Program-made: the position numbers and the translations under genes
In this document: one piece after another, positions 11,606 to 23,565 of the stretch
How positions within the stretch are numbered: the stretch's first letter is position 1
Layout: every line of letters begins with the position of its first letter
The notes under the pieces: model-generated
The model's input: the letters and a program-made list of their open reading frames with translations, nothing else
The model's database searches: none
Told to the model about the DNA's origin: nothing
Assembly (NCBI GenBank): GCA_035578175.1
Contig: JAQMRL010000002.1
Coordinates: 132,620,171-132,684,170, forward strand
Source of the DNA: Catonia carolina
Lineage: Eukaryota > Arthropoda > Insecta > Hemiptera > Achilidae
Direction of reading: 5' to 3'
DNA length: 64,000 bases

Positions 11606-11978
11606 AAAATCTCACACAACTTTCTCTTGTTAATGTAAATAATGAATATATGGTTAATAATAAGTAAACAAAGTAAATACAAAAACATAACCTGATTTTA
11701 ATCATACGTGAATGACGAAAAATGAAAACAATCCCTGTAAAACTTAAAAATATGGAAAATAATTAATTCACGCTAAACAAGCTCCGTAGAAAAAATGCTT
11801 GAAATAAAAATTAAAAGTTTTTATTTGCTAATTTTGATTAAATAGTACACTTTTGTCGTAAAAAAACGTACTAAGGCCGCAATCTTAGAAAATCCCATTT
11901 TTTACCTATTTTGATGAACAAAATATAAAAAAATCACTAATTGCCGTAAAACTAAGCGTTAGCCTACAGAAAAACACA

Positions 11979-12690
11979 CTTTTTTGTTTTTTTTTAAATA
12001 AAATTTCTATACACAATCAGTAAGAAGTTACTATAAGTGAATGACATAATACAAAATAACATGAAGGAGAGGGCTTCCATTAAAGCTCTTCCATAAAACA
12101 AAGTAACTAAAAATACATTTTATACAATTTAACTATTTTTTTTCCTATCTTAATTGTTTTTAAAAGTCATTTGTATTAATTAAACATTTAGCCTGTTAGT
12201 TATTTATGTTAAATTTTTTTTTTAATTATTTTTCTTTATTTAGTTTTTGTCTCTTTATAATCGGCCACAGAGATCCAAAACATGATGTCGTTTCAAACGT
12301 CTGGTGGTTTCACTATTATCTAGTAAATTCAGAGCCAAATGGTTTATATGTGATGACAATTCAACGTGATATTTTTCCCTGAGCCTTCTTATTTCTTCTT
12401 TAACAAATGGAATGTTTAAGTACTCATGCACTTCAGTGTTTCTTGCATACCAAGGAGCATTTATCAAATTTCTTAATACTTTATTCTGAAACCTTTGAAT
12501 AATATTTATATTACTGTTACAAGCAGTCGCCAATAGTTGAATGCCGTACTTCCAGACAGGGCTGAGCATAGCTTTGTACACTGCTATTTTTTTCCAATGA
12601 CAGAGATGACTTCTGGCTAGCAACCAATATAGTTTATTAAATTTTACATCTAATTCTTTGCGTTTCATCGTAATGTGTAGAAAAAACAGA
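11979..12690 (-). mobile_element. 5'-truncated jockey-like non-LTR retrotransposon inserted in repeat A
   Basis: A poly(T) run at 11979-12000 (poly(A) on the minus strand), a 3' UTR-like stretch and the 3' end of an RT ORF (12255-12690) interrupt the minus-strand repeat A copy. The repeat resumes on both sides. The 5' end lacks most of the RT, the usual result of incomplete reverse transcription. Target duplications could not be defined because the flanks are A/T runs. Confidence 0.65.
12255..12690 (-). pseudogene. Jockey-like reverse transcriptase, C-terminal thumb region
   Basis: The frame remains open and reads 'MKRKELDVKFNKLYWLLAR', 'AVYKAMLSPVWKYGIQLLAT', 'NIIQRFQNKVLRNLINAPWY', 'EYLNIPFVKEEIRRLREKY' and 'LLDNSETTRRLKRHHVLDL' before a stop. 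Every block is in the order of the jockey-clade RT thumb (KLLxYKAxLxPxWxYGIQLWG, LQRFQxKxLRxIxNAPWY, LNIPxVxEEI, RRLKRxxPxDL). The catalytic palm with YxDD is absent by truncation. It is the best preserved jockey coding fragment here; 'QLLAT' replaces the usual 'QLWGT'. Confidence 0.8.
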
Positions 12691-13015
12691 CTAAGAAAAA
12701 AAAATTTTAAGTTTTTAAATTTACTACAATTTTTATTATATACTTTTGCCCTACAATGCATATTAAGACCGCAACCTTGAAAAAGTATTTCGTGAAAATT
12801 TTCAGGTTGGATTCTCTAGTGGTACCTTAATTACGTTTAAAGTCCGTTCGATGTTCTGTTCTTGACATACCAATCGCTAAAAACATGTTTTTAGGGCTCA
12901 GGGGGCCTGAAAAACATCTATTTCTGGTGAAAACTCTATTTCTTAAAATCTCAAATAAAATACCTACCTTCCTTCTCTATATATCCATATAGGGCAAGTG
13001 AAAGTAAAAATAGAT

Positions 13016-13882
13016 GGAGGAATTACGCAATGAAACTATTTTTTACACAGAATCGTTTAGAAACGAATTCTTCCATTACAGTTTATACCAGGAATTAGAT
13101 CGATATGAAGCAGTCAAGAATAAGGATGATAGAAAAGTTAAGATTGAACGTTTTATGTTATTTATCTTTTTTAGCAAATAGATAACAGTGTAATATCACC
13201 ATGACAACGGCACAGCAGCCTTGACCTACCGGCACTAACATTTTTCCACTTCACATCTTTTAAAAGCAAAATAATAAGAGAAGAACTCTAATGCCAATTT
13301 AACCCCTCCATGATTACTAACTAATGCTTATCCTATGCTCATGTTCATCTCTCTTACTTCTAAATTCCCGGTGTTCTTTGTACTTGTGTGCGTATACACT
13401 GTTTTATTAGTTGTTGGAAATAAATGGAAAACTCGCAGAGCAAAGAAACTTCAACTGACGTCATCGTTTCACCATCAAGAATATTTAATTGCTAGACTTT
13501 CACAACACCTAACATTCCTTTTCTCTTTAGTGATAAAACCATAAATTCAGAGATAAGAAACTCAACAGTAATGAAAGATTTTAACAAACAATTCGAATAT
13601 TAGAACTACTGACCTATAAACTTAACTTCATATCTTTAAACAGAATCTAAAACCACAGAACCCATTACTTTTTTTATTTAACATTTAACTATTATTTTTC
13701 ATTTTAATTAAAATGAGATTTCTGTTTGTTGCTTAACAAAAATATAAATTTTTCCGAATGGATCTAGGTACAATTTTTTTTATTCTAACGGCGTTTGTTA
13801 TCCTTATCCGGTATGCAATCATCTTTCAAAATTTGATGTCCCTTCTTTCTTTCCTTCAGTCTATGCCAGATTTTTTTAAATG
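13016..13882. other. AT-rich intergenic stretch between two repeat A copies
   Basis: No protein block, tRNA head or inverted repeat was recognised. The open frame at 13335-13544 has no family resemblance. Confidence 0.5.
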
Positions 13883-14975
13883 AGCAACCGGAAATAGTAG
13901 TTTATTCGTATAATTTTTCACTTTTTTGCGATTTTCTCATAAACTGGTCCTACGATTTTTTTAAAAATCGCCACGTTTACTAAATTTTTTTTTGTTCTAC
14001 AAAATAGGGTAGGCGCCATGTTTGCTGAAATTCTTGGTGAGGCTGTTTTCACGTAACAAAATTGTTTTTTTTAAGATTGCGGCTTTAATATGTATTTTAG
14101 CGCAAAAATGTATCTAGTAAAAAATGTAAATAATTTAAAATCCTAAAACTTTTATTTCAAATTTTTTTTTTGCTTAACACTTATAGTCTGATTCACGAAA
14201 GAAAACACCTGTCTTTAAACAGCAATATCTTTCAAACCTTTGTATGTAAATAAAATTACGATACATCAAGTTAAAGATTGTTTTATTGTTGGTTACAGGA
14301 TTACATTAACATACAATACTTTGTTGCTCTATACATTTTAAAGTACGCACGAACAAAGTAATAGTACCTTGAAGTTGAGTATAGTGGAAAAGTGGTTAAA
14401 AACAGGGTACTTTTAACGAGTAATTCGTTATATTTAATACACTAATAATTTTCGTAAATGTTAATGTGTATTCTTTACCAACAATAAAACAAGGTTTAAT
14501 TTGATGTATCGTAATTGTTTTTACATTTAACGGTTTGAAAGATATTGCTGTTTAAAGGCAGGTGTTTTCTTTTGTGAATCTGACTATAGTTTAGCGGTAA
14601 TTAGCGATTTTCTGTTTTTATCTCACGAAAACTTGTAAGAAAGTCGATTTTTTTACGATTTCAGCCTTAGTATGCATTTTACGACAAGTGTAAAAATCAA
14701 ATTATAGAAAATTAAAAGATCTGCAACTTTTTTTTCAAGAATTTTTCTCTACAGAGCCTAGTTTAACGTGAAAGGGTGATTTTCCGTATTTTTAAGCCAA
14801 ACTGAGGTTGATTTTCATTTTGCGTCTTTCACTCATGATTAAAATTAGGTTATGTTTATCGTGGTTAATCTTTTTGTTTATTTCTAATGTTTTATTACTA
14901 ATGTTAGGTTTATTGTTAATTATTTGCATTGGCAAGAGAAAGTTGTGTGAGTGTTTCACACCAGATATTTTAATG
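13883..14975 (+). repeat. Dispersed repeat A, forward copy with internal tandem units, split by a MITE
   Basis: Begins in the 'CAACCGGAAATAGTAG' block, continues through 'ATAGGGTAGGCGCCATG' and 'GGTGAGGCTGTTTTCACG', then two degenerate units of about 160 bp, each containing a poly(T) run, a 'GCATTTTA/CG' block and 'CAACTTTTATTTCAA'. It ends with 'TGTGAGTGTTTCACACCA', exactly as in the 45425-46338 copy. The 5' part with the TG tract is missing. The open frames at 14792-15044 on both strands lie in this repeat and are not genes. Confidence 0.75.
14186..14584. mobile_element. 399-bp MITE with about 130-bp inverted repeats and TATA target duplication
   Basis: The ends are GTCTGATTCACGAAAG (left) and, on the opposite strand, GTCAGATTCACAAAAG (right). 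The inverted match continues for about 130 bp with few differences ('CAGCAATATCTTTCAAACC' is identical). TATA flanks both sides (14182-14185 and 14585-14588). Removing the element restores the repeat A sequence 'CTTA(TA)GTTTAGCGGTAATT', which proves insertion. There is no coding capacity; superfamily not identified. Confidence 0.85.
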
Positions 14976-16589
14976 TTAATTGCTTTCTTCTTTAGAACTA
15001 AAATTATATTCACATTACACTCTACCGAGCTGATTTTAAATTAAAAGAAAATTATAATACTATGATAAGCGTTAAACACTTTAATATGAGACCTTTCTTA
15101 AGATAAAATCTCGGAGAAAGACATTAAACTTTTTAATTAATGACTAAACAGTTTAATTAATCTATCTTGCTTATTCATTCAATCTTACCGTCCCTAGTTT
15201 TGAGGGATTCTTCAATGAAATATATATAAAGCTTAGTAAAGAACAGTGTTTTGTACGAGAAATCTTTGAGTATCAGAAAATGTGGAACGGGAAGGTAATC
15301 CCTTTTGGAATAAGGTCAAAGCCATTTAATGGGTTTACGAAAAATAAAGAAAAATACAATGAATAAAGGAAAATAAAATAACAACGTGGCCGACGTCGCT
15401 TTGAGTCAATAATAATTCACGAGAGTAGGCAGTGGTGTAAGATCAATCATTTGAAAGGTGACAATGTACATGACGAAGGAGACACGTTGTGGTTACAGAC
15501 AAAGAAAACCACTCAACTCTTTGTAAGTGTGTGCATGTGTGTCAGTGTTGGTTCGGAAGCACATTATCGCGAGACGTGCAACAGCCTGTAAGGGGCTAAA
15601 CCATCACAAAACCGCCACTGCTATCGCAATAGCGTCACGTCATAACCCATCCATTCATAAAATAACCTACAACTATCTAATAGCACCGACAAGAACAATC
15701 CTCATCCATCAAAATATTGGAAATTAAATGTTGACACAAGACACACAAAACAATGATGCTGTGTAAACCACGAACCAGTCGCAATCTATAACTCTATTAT
15801 AACTACACATCAACTGCAAACAAAAAGAAAAATGCTCATTATAATCCGATCCATTCATATTATCAGAAATTTAAAACTCTGCTAGAACAATCATCCAGTT
15901 AGTAAATACAAATATACATGCATACTACTACAATAATAGCGTGACTAGCTAACATCTGAATTAGTTACAACAGGTACTTATATAATTTACATTTCCCAAC
16001 TGTGTAATAAAAGATTTAGTGAATTTGCAATTTATCCAAACAAATTTAACAAGCTTTTTATCGTGTGCTCATCAAGGAAAATGAAGAGGTAGATCTTACG
16101 AAGAAACCTACTCTGGGATCGATAAACTATCAAATGCAAAAACAACGGATATTATTTATAATATTATTATTGCTTATTATTTGTATTTTAAATTTTTTTG
16201 TATTATTTTTATTTTTTCGTTTATTTGTATTTATACGTATGATTGTTATTTTGTCAGCCGCAAGCTAATAGTATTACTGATGGAACCTCTAAACGAATTA
16301 GTTTTTTCTTAGAATTAAATTTGATAATTTAATTGTTTTTTGTAAGAATATCTTTTATTATTTTTATGTAGTATGTTTTATTTTTATGTGTTAATGAATC
16401 TGTCGGCAACATGTAAAATAAATTTTCTTATTTTTATTCTTATTCTTATTTTCCGGCCATCCATCAGCGAGGATAATTTAATTTTTTAAGTAGCTTAATA
16501 TTCCTGCAGTAACTCAAGACCCTAGCGGGCAACTTCAACACTTAAACCCTAATACAATATAGGCAGAAGAAATGGTGTTTGAAGACAAA
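14976..16589. other. Intergenic, no supported gene
   Basis: Moderately mixed composition at 15380-15780, AT-rich elsewhere. Open frames at 15527-15727 and 16065-16268 show no family features. No tRNA-like boxes were recognised. Confidence 0.5.
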
Positions 16590-16850
16590 TGAAAGATACT
16601 TTTATATATATTTTCAACAACACACAATTAAATTATACTTACATTGAACGTACATGTTACAAACACACACGCTACAAACTTAGAACACGCTTCTATCACC
16701 TGATACACTTACTCTATAGACGTTCTAAATGGCACATGTCACACAAATTAACAATGTACAAGACAGTCATAACCAATCTGAACATGTGGAGTTCAACTTT
16801 GGGGTTCTGCTAAACGTAATATAATCACGACGCAATCTTCAAACGAGTAT
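16590..16850 (+). pseudogene. Jockey-like RT thumb fragment, strongly decayed
   Basis: The forward frame includes 'FYHLIHLLYRRSKWHMSHKL' directly followed by 'TMYKTVITNLNMWSSTLGFC'. This parallels the jockey-clade block 'LYPLLxRRSKxSLxxKLxLYKTVIxPxxxY'. After a stop the similarity continues faintly as '...YNHDAIFKRV' where relatives have the 'LQxFQ' block. About 80 codons are preserved. Confidence 0.55.
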
Positions 16851-18299
16851 AAGATAAACGAACTACTATATCTTTATAGCTCTAAAACTAGCAAGTAAAG
16901 GATAATTATTTTATTATTCCATTCTCATGTAACAGGGAAGAAAATATTTTCTTTATTTGTAATTTAGTATTTAAATAACTATCATGTAATTTGTAATAAC
17001 TAACACACTAATAGATTACGTAGTAGTTCCAATAGTACAAATAAACAAAGAAGTACTAAATTTATCTACCCTTAAACATGGAAAACCATGGTTGGGTAGA
17101 TTAATTTTCCCACCACGAGTAAATATAAATAGTTTTAGATTTTTAAGTTATAAAATAGGAAATTCAATAATTTGTAATGATTTTCGTAAAGAAATGGGAA
17201 AATAAAAAAATAAATATGTGAACAGAATTATGCTTTGAAAATGTATATGAAACTCAGAATGGTGTGTGATTTACGAAAAGTACGATTATTTGAAATACGA
17301 GAATAATATTACAACTAGACAGTTCACTAGTTCACTGATCTGCTGTAGTCAGCAATATTGTCAGTAACTGTCATTAAATAAATATACGTAGAATTTTGGT
17401 TGAGTGTAAACTAATCGCTTGACTATGATGATGTTATGTTGTCCTCGTAATGGAGTGTTGATAAATTCATAGTAGATGTCAAATTCCATTTTGGTTTACC
17501 ACGTTGGTGAACTGCATTATTTTTCCTTACGTATATACGTAGGAAGATACCGAACTGTGCGGAAATGTCTTAAAGTCTAATTCTATAGCTAAAAAATAAG
17601 AAGAAACTTCATGAAAACATAGACCGAAAACGTTTCATTATCAAGTTACAGCTAAAGTAATGTTTCACTTGGATTTCAGATACCTCGGTGAAATGAAGTC
17701 ATATTGAAATTATTTAAGTCAAAATTAATTATTAAATTTAGTTTTTTTTAAATTTTTGACCTGGAAAAAAAATAGCCTTTATAACTATATCTCCCGAAAT
17801 TTTTGAAAAAGGGGCACAACAAAAACATATTGAGTGGTAAAACACACTTGTTTAAGTTTGACGTACTTTATTAAATTGACAATAGGGGCACATAAATAGT
17901 TACGTAGATCAAATAGAATGTTCTAGCACTAAAATAACAAGGAATAATAGTAGGCAGAGGCTATGTACTGCTTTACTTAATTTTTGTAATGTATAAAGGT
18001 TTTAAGATCATTTTCTTCCAACAATTTGCACAAAATCTCAAACGTTGAGTGACGATAAAAAATTATTTTCATTTTCAGTATTAAGTATTTCTTTGAAAAA
18101 TCTCGTATGAAAACGTTGTTGTTTGTACATGTTTGAGGTCTATTGAAAGACCTCAAAAGACAGAGTTTTAGAGTCTAACTGTGATACTCGTAGGCAATAT
18201 TCAGAAAAAAGTTAAAAGAAAAGTGACAATGAAGAGTAATTTTATTTTTAAATAAAAATTTGGATGTTTCATGTAACTTGCAGTAGCCTATCATTTAAC
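16851..18299. other. AT-rich intergenic stretch, nothing recognised
   Basis: No coding, RNA or repeat signal was supported on either strand. Confidence 0.5.
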
Positions 18300-18890
18300 A
18301 GAACTCTGATTGGTTACACAAGTGGAAATTCAAGGTCAATTTTTCAAAATCGAATCAAATTTCCTCTACCCTTCAGCGCCCAAACATATTCCCCAGTTTA
18401 CATAAAAAGTACAAAAATTCCACAGACTGACTAAGGTAGACATCTTGGAATCACTCTTGACAAACGATTCACACGGAAATCTTACATGTGACTGAAACGA
18501 CATACACTATTCAACTATAGAAAAACATTCTTCTGCAGTCTAATTAGTTGACTTTCTTTTCCCCCTGTATCAAAGAAATTAAAGCTATAACATTACTTCT
18601 TGAAACCAATTAAACATATACAGTATTTCCTTGATTTACGGATCCACCAAACAAAGTACGACATGAAAATCCAGAGCAATTCGAATTATAACTGGCTTCT
18701 CTTGATACGTATGAAACGAGACTAATCTCAATGACGTTATACGTTCCTTACAGATTCGACATAGTAAAACAATACTGTTTTCTATTTTTCACAGAAAATT
18801 ATCAAGACTAAAAAACTAATTAAACAGGACGATTAGCTGAGTTATTGTAGGCTACCGGAAAACCGTCCAAGAAGGCTAAAGAAAACTTGG
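18300..18890 (+). pseudogene. Jockey-like RT remnant with many stops and frameshifts
   Basis: Joined readings show 'WLHKWKFKVNFSKSNQ' (relatives: 'WxxKWxIKxNxxKxxxV'), 'LQRPNIFPS', 'STD' followed by a reading like 'HLGITLDKRFTRKSY' (relatives: 'YLGxxLDxRLTWKxHI'), and 'LKRHTLFNY'. The block order is that of the RT palm-to-thumb junction of jockey elements. Further downstream (18560-18800) only scattered matches remain. It is an old copy, much more decayed than those at 12255 and 49980. Confidence 0.55.
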
Positions 18891-19026
18891 AACATATATT
18901 CGTTCCTTCCTTTTTTTATCCGAGGCGGCGAGAAAAACTCATGTTCACTCCCTCACGATGGGGGAAGTAGCGTTGGACTCAATTGAGGCGTCCTCGTCCA
19001 GCCCCAAAGAGGCCGCAACCGCCTTA

Positions 19027-19145
19027 CCAACCAAAAACCCGCCGTCTGGCCACTTGAACCGACATTAGCAAATAACCCTCCACCTCCCTCGGAGGGTTGT
19101 TTGCTGATGTCAGATTAAGTAGCCAGGCGGCGGGTTTTTGGTTGG
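19027..19145. repeat. GC-rich perfect-loop hairpin, 55-bp arms
   Basis: Left arm 19027-19081 and right arm 19091-19145 are inverted copies with about 47 of 55 positions matching and no gaps, separated by a 9-nt loop (ACCTCCCTC). The arm ends read CCAACCAAAAACCCGCCG. Several mismatches are C/T or G/A, some of which still pair as G-U in RNA. The hairpin is much richer in G+C than its surroundings. It could be a small foldback element or an RNA hairpin; no family recognised. Confidence 0.85.
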
Positions 19146-20659
19146 AAGGGTTGTTGATCCTTAAAAATTCAAAAGATTAAAATCTTTAAGTACAAACTAT
19201 TATTTTGTATTTAATTACAAAATTAAGCTCATGAAAGCTTCATCCGTGAGTGGATTGCTTCTTCACGTGGTTCACGCATTATTTTTATAATCATTACCTT
19301 TACCTCATCTGTTATTGTATTATACACCCAACACAAATCTATAATTAGGTCAAAAATAAGAACAATAATTTTATAAAAAAAATACACAAAAATTTTAAGC
19401 AGAATATATAACTTCATAAAAGAATTCACCACCCAGTTAATATATAATAATGATACTTACGACTGAATTACATTGGGCAGCGTTCCAAGTGCCACTTCAA
19501 ATTATAACAAGACTGACTTATCTATCGCCTATCACGTAACTATATAAAACAATGTTCATTCAGCTTTAAAATATAAATTTTTTAAGTAAATATTAATCTT
19601 TCGAATTACAAAGAATTACTTTATTGAAAAAGTATCAACGATAGAAAAACAATAGAGTGTAATTGAAGTGTTTCAATAATTTTCATATATCGTTGAATTC
19701 TGTACAAGATCAACAAAACAGTAGATTATGTATAATGGTTTACTTTCAAAGAAAATAAACCGGATCAATGAATAACAAATACAATTTGCATGAATTTTAA
19801 CGATGCAATTATCTGAGTTCAATTTTCTTCCTTCTTTATGACTCTACTTGAACAAGACCCTATAGATCGGACTACACAACTTACTCTTGAGTGTTTTTAT
19901 TGGATTTCTATTACATAAATATACCTGTTTTTAATACCTTTCATCATCACCCTCTCTATTTCTCTCACTCTTTCATTCACTTATTTGAAAAATAATTTAA
20001 ATACTAAAGCTATCTTACTTCCATCATTTTAAATATAACCAAATAATTATTATCCAAAGAAAAAAAGCACTCGTTGTTTCCTCTATTACAAATCGTTAGA
20101 ATTCAACTTAAAGGCACGTTTCAATTAAAAAATATTTTTTCCTTCAAAACCTATAATATTAAGTCATATTATTAAGTAGTAATTACTGGCCAACATAGCA
20201 AAATTATTCATTTAACTGAGGGGTATCGACAATAATTGTTAATCATTTAGTCATTTAATTGGCAAGAAAATTGAAAGGTAATTATCTACAAAATTCCAAC
20301 CAGTTATAATGAATATTAATAAAAACATGTATACAAATAAACTTGTATTACGTACAGTTTCTATTATTAAATATCAATATTTATTGTGACACCGCACAAA
20401 GAAATGCTCTTGTCATATGTTATACTCATATATCCAAATAATTCAGCGTTTTTAGTCAAAGATAATCCGAGCTGTAATTTCTCCGCCCTGACACATGACA
20501 AACCACAAGGTTCATATGATCTATTTCAACCGGTTTTTTATTATAGGAAAATTTACAATTTATTCTTAGATAGAATAATGAGTAGATGAGTTTTCTTTGT
20601 TATATAGCATGATCGAAGAAAACTTCCCAATAGGGAAACTACGTGGATGTAAGTCACAC
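19146..20659. other. AT-rich intergenic stretch, nothing recognised
   Basis: Open frames at 19229-19432 and 20386-20589 have no family features. Nothing else was supported. Confidence 0.5.
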
Positions 20660-21240
20660 GTTGTCTTGTTGCTTTAACATAAGTCCGTAGCATGTCTTCG
20701 CTTCTGTCGGTGTTTGAATTTTTTTAAAGTGAAATGACGAGGTGATTTGTGTGTAATTCAAGTCTTCATCGGTATTTTTCTTACTGTACTAGTTGATTTT
20801 TCGTAGAAATGTGTAAATTTCTATGCAATAAAAACTGTTGTTTGTTATGTACCGAGGCGATTCAGTGATTGTCCTGAGTAGTTTACGATTGGAACTTTTG
20901 CATGATTTCAATGTTTGAATAATTTATCGAGGCCCATAGTTCAATTTCATACGTCCAAATTCATTTAAGAATAGCTTTATAAATTGTAAGTTTGTTGATA
21001 AGATAGAGTGTCGAACATTAACATTAACACCCAGTAAAATTGTTTAAATTTTGTGTTCATCTGTTACCTTTTGTGTTCTATATCTGTGTTTTCCAGTTCA
21101 GTCGTTTGTCAAAATGTATACCAAGGTATCTAGCAGAGAATTTTAATATAATGTTAATATTTGGGCTTATCAGTTTTCATCTTGACTTGTCCTATTTATC
21201 CTTTTTGGAATTTCCTAGATACAGTCTATACAAAAAATTG
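20660..21240 (-). pseudogene. Jockey-like RT thumb remnant, decayed
   Basis: On the minus strand, frame-shifted readings give 'RYLGIHFDKRLNWKTQI', then 'LTIYKAILK' and 'WTYEIELWASINYSNIEIMQ'. These match jockey blocks 'YLGIxLDxRLTWKxHI', 'LLxYKAILKPIWTYGIQLWG' and 'NSNIEILQRFQ'. The final part is poorly readable. Multiple stops (for example after the KTQI block) make it a dead copy. A shorter relative of the upstream part lies at 61750-61890. Confidence 0.65.
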
Positions 21241-22272
21241 TAGGCTAACACAGAGGTACCCAACAAACGTATTTATTTAGTAAGTGTATGTTCTTATCAT
21301 TTTTTTAAAAATTTAGCTTCATTTTGTAATAAATATGAAACTGTGAACAGTATACTCTTTAAAAGTATAATAAATCGAATAAATTTATTTTTTATATCAT
21401 TTTGTTTCCTTTTGTTATTTCCAACGGAATTATAATATTTAATTATTTCATTTAATGACCGTATTACTAATTGTTAACATTGCCAAAAACTTAACAAATA
21501 CGGAGTGTGATATTAAGTCAAGTAATATCGGTCAACATTCATAAATAGTTCAGGCAAAGTAAACATAAAAAATAAAAAGTGCATTAATTTTATTTTACTG
21601 AAAAATTAATGCAGCTATTATCTTTTAACCGACTACGGCAGAATTTTGAAAAGACTCTTTAGATACTATCCCAGGCAATATTCAGTTTATATTTCCTATA
21701 ACCGTTTAAATTAATTAACAATTTTCCCCATTTCATTGGCATGGTCGTAGGACTCCTACAAGGTTCAATGTCTTCCACTTATCCAGTTATTGAAGAAGGA
21801 ACGTGCTCAATTTTAACGTGCAAATCCAGGAAAGACGCTTTCACTGCAATTGAATGACTCACTGAGTTTCTGATAATGCTTCGATCCGTTTAAGTGGAAG
21901 GCCTGAGGGAACCATTGTTCAACCCTCATCTTACTCCCTTTCTCATCTGCTCTGTTCAACATTCACAAGCAAAGAAAGAAGACAGGAATAGCCTAAAATG
22001 TAATCGTTTTGCATGTGTACTATCTCTCTCGAATTTTCTCTGTTTCATATAACTATCAGTAGTTAATACTAAAGTGAATAGTTACAGAACTATTGGTAAT
22101 TTATCAGCCCAGTACAATGTTTGTAAATGCGTTAACATGAAAAGACAATTTAACAGGACCAATTATAACAAAAGATCAAATTTCGATTGTAAATTTAAAT
22201 CCTAGTATAATTTGGTTATAGCATTATACAATTAATATTATAATAAACTTATAACAAATTTTAACAATTTAT
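21241..22272. other. AT-rich intergenic stretch, nothing recognised
   Basis: No supported coding or repeat signal. Confidence 0.5.
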
Positions 22273-22280
22273 AATAAACG

Positions 22281-22600
22281 ACTCACTGAGTTGGTCTAGT
22301 GGTAAAGTCGTCGCCGCGAGTCAGCTCTTTAACAGCTGATTTTTGGAGACAAAGATTTCGTGGTTCAAATCCTAGTAAAGGTGGTTACTTTATACGAATT
22401 TTAATACAAGACAGTCGTTACTGGTGTACTTTGATGGTTGGGGTTCAATTAACCATACTCTTTTGGTCACCCTGAGTCTGTACAAGACTATACCTCATTT
22501 ACATGTGATCTTCATCTCATTTGGTCAAGAGGCTCTTAAATTGAACAGATTACAACGTACACACATTAGGAATTTTTTAAATATTACAATAAACAATAAC
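22281..22600 (+). repeat. tRNA-derived SINE, family D, full-length
   Basis: The tRNA-like head reads GAGTTGGTCTAGTGGTAAAG (box A region), has a long middle with 'AACAGCTGA', and box B GGTTCAAATCC. The 3' body contains 'ACTTTGATGGTTGGGGTTC', 'TGTACAAGACTATACCTC' and 'TTGAACAGATTACAACG'. AATAAACG occurs on both sides (22273-22280 and 22601-22608), a probable target duplication. The long head resembles a tRNA with a variable arm. Relatives lie at 54118 and 55528 (minus). Confidence 0.8.
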
Positions 22601-22611
22601 AATAAACGGAA

Positions 22612-22798
22612 GTCTCCGTAAGGTAGTGATTAGCACGCTTGCCTACAAAGCGTAGGTTCCGGATTCGATTCCCGGCTAAGGGTCTGGAAAATTTCAAAAG
22701 TTAGAACTCACTGTTCCAGTTGTATAACCCACCGGAGTCACTAATAACCACGCTGTTGATATGAATTTAAATAAATTAAAAATAAAAATAAAAAAACA
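22612..22798 (+). repeat. tRNA-derived SINE, family B
   Basis: Head 'GGTAGTGATTAGCACGCTTG' (box A-like) and box B GGATTCGATTCCC, then the family B body from 'GGGTCTGGAAAATTTC' and an A-rich tail ending about 22798. It begins only a few bases after the family D element and is co-oriented with it. Confidence 0.8.
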
Positions 22799-23003
22799 AT
22801 ATAAAAACAAATTATAAAATTAATACAGTGTTAGAACAATTTACGCTCTACTGTAGAATATGTAATTGATAAACCAAATTACAAGTTATTCAAGTACAGC
22901 TGTTATTCAAGTTATTAGTTAGTTTATAATTCAATATAAATAGTTTTAAAATTCTCATTTAAATAAATAAAATTGATAGTACGTTGAAATAATTAAAAAA
23001 ACA

Positions 23004-23203
23004 GCCGGCCGCATTGGCGCAGTTGGTAACGTGCTCGCCTCTCATCATGCGGTCCTGGGTTCGAATCCCACTCAGGCACGGCATATTTTCATACGTTACA
23101 AAAAATCATTTCATCCTACATCACATAAAGTTCCACCCCAACGTCGTCGCTAATGACCGTTGCAGTTGATGCGACGTTAAATAAATGAATTAAAAAAAAA
23201 AAA
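23004..23203 (+). repeat. tRNA-derived SINE, family A, full-length with 13-bp target duplications
   Basis: Starts GCCGGCCGCATTGGCGCAG, with box A and box B GGTTCGAATCC. The body contains 'GTCGTCGCTAATGACCGTTG' and the end is 'GACGTTAAATAAATGAATTA' followed by poly(A). The direct repeat AATTAAAAAAACA flanks it at 22991-23003 and 23204-23216. Its close match to the 9684 copy over the whole 200 bp defines the family. Confidence 0.9.
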
Positions 23204-23391
23204 AATTAAAAAAACAATTTGTTATTTGTTAGATTTAAAATTATTTCAATTAATTTAATAAAGATAAAACGGAAAAATTTATTAATTAAAAAAACAGAGA
23301 GAAATCATCTAGATGGCTGAGAAATTAAAAAATGTTGTTTTCTCAAAATATTAAAATTAAGTTTATTTATTAATTTATATTTAAAAGAACT

Positions 23392-23430
23392 GATTTAAGC
23401 GACTGCCGTCACCCAACTAATTTTTTATTC
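23392..23430 (+). repeat. 39-bp direct repeat, copy 1
   Basis: Matches 24382-24421 with three substitutions and one length change in a T run. Contains GCCGTCACCCAACTAATTTT. The two copies enclose a family E repeat. Confidence 0.8.
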
Positions 23431-23565
23431 ATAAAATATTTCTGGCTTTATTCATATTTAATGCATACCTGTATGTAAGATGCATAAAAATAGTTTTGCA
23501 CGTAATAAAAAGGTAGAGTGTTAAACATTTTTTTGGACTCGATTTGCTTGTTTAAGACTTATAAA

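Larger units (their letters stand above)
11606..13015 (-). repeat. Dispersed repeat A, minus-strand copy split by a LINE
   Basis: The outer parts (11606-11990 and 12690-13015) match repeat A as seen at 45425-46338: the 'CACACAACTTTCTCTTG' end, 'CCGTAGAAAAAATGCTTGAA', 'ACTAAGGCCGCAATCTTAG', and at the far end 'CGCTAAAAACATGTTTTTAG' and 'CTTTCACTTGCCCTATATG' (minus-strand reading). This copy has no TG tract where three others do. The middle is a jockey-like insertion. Confidence 0.7.
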
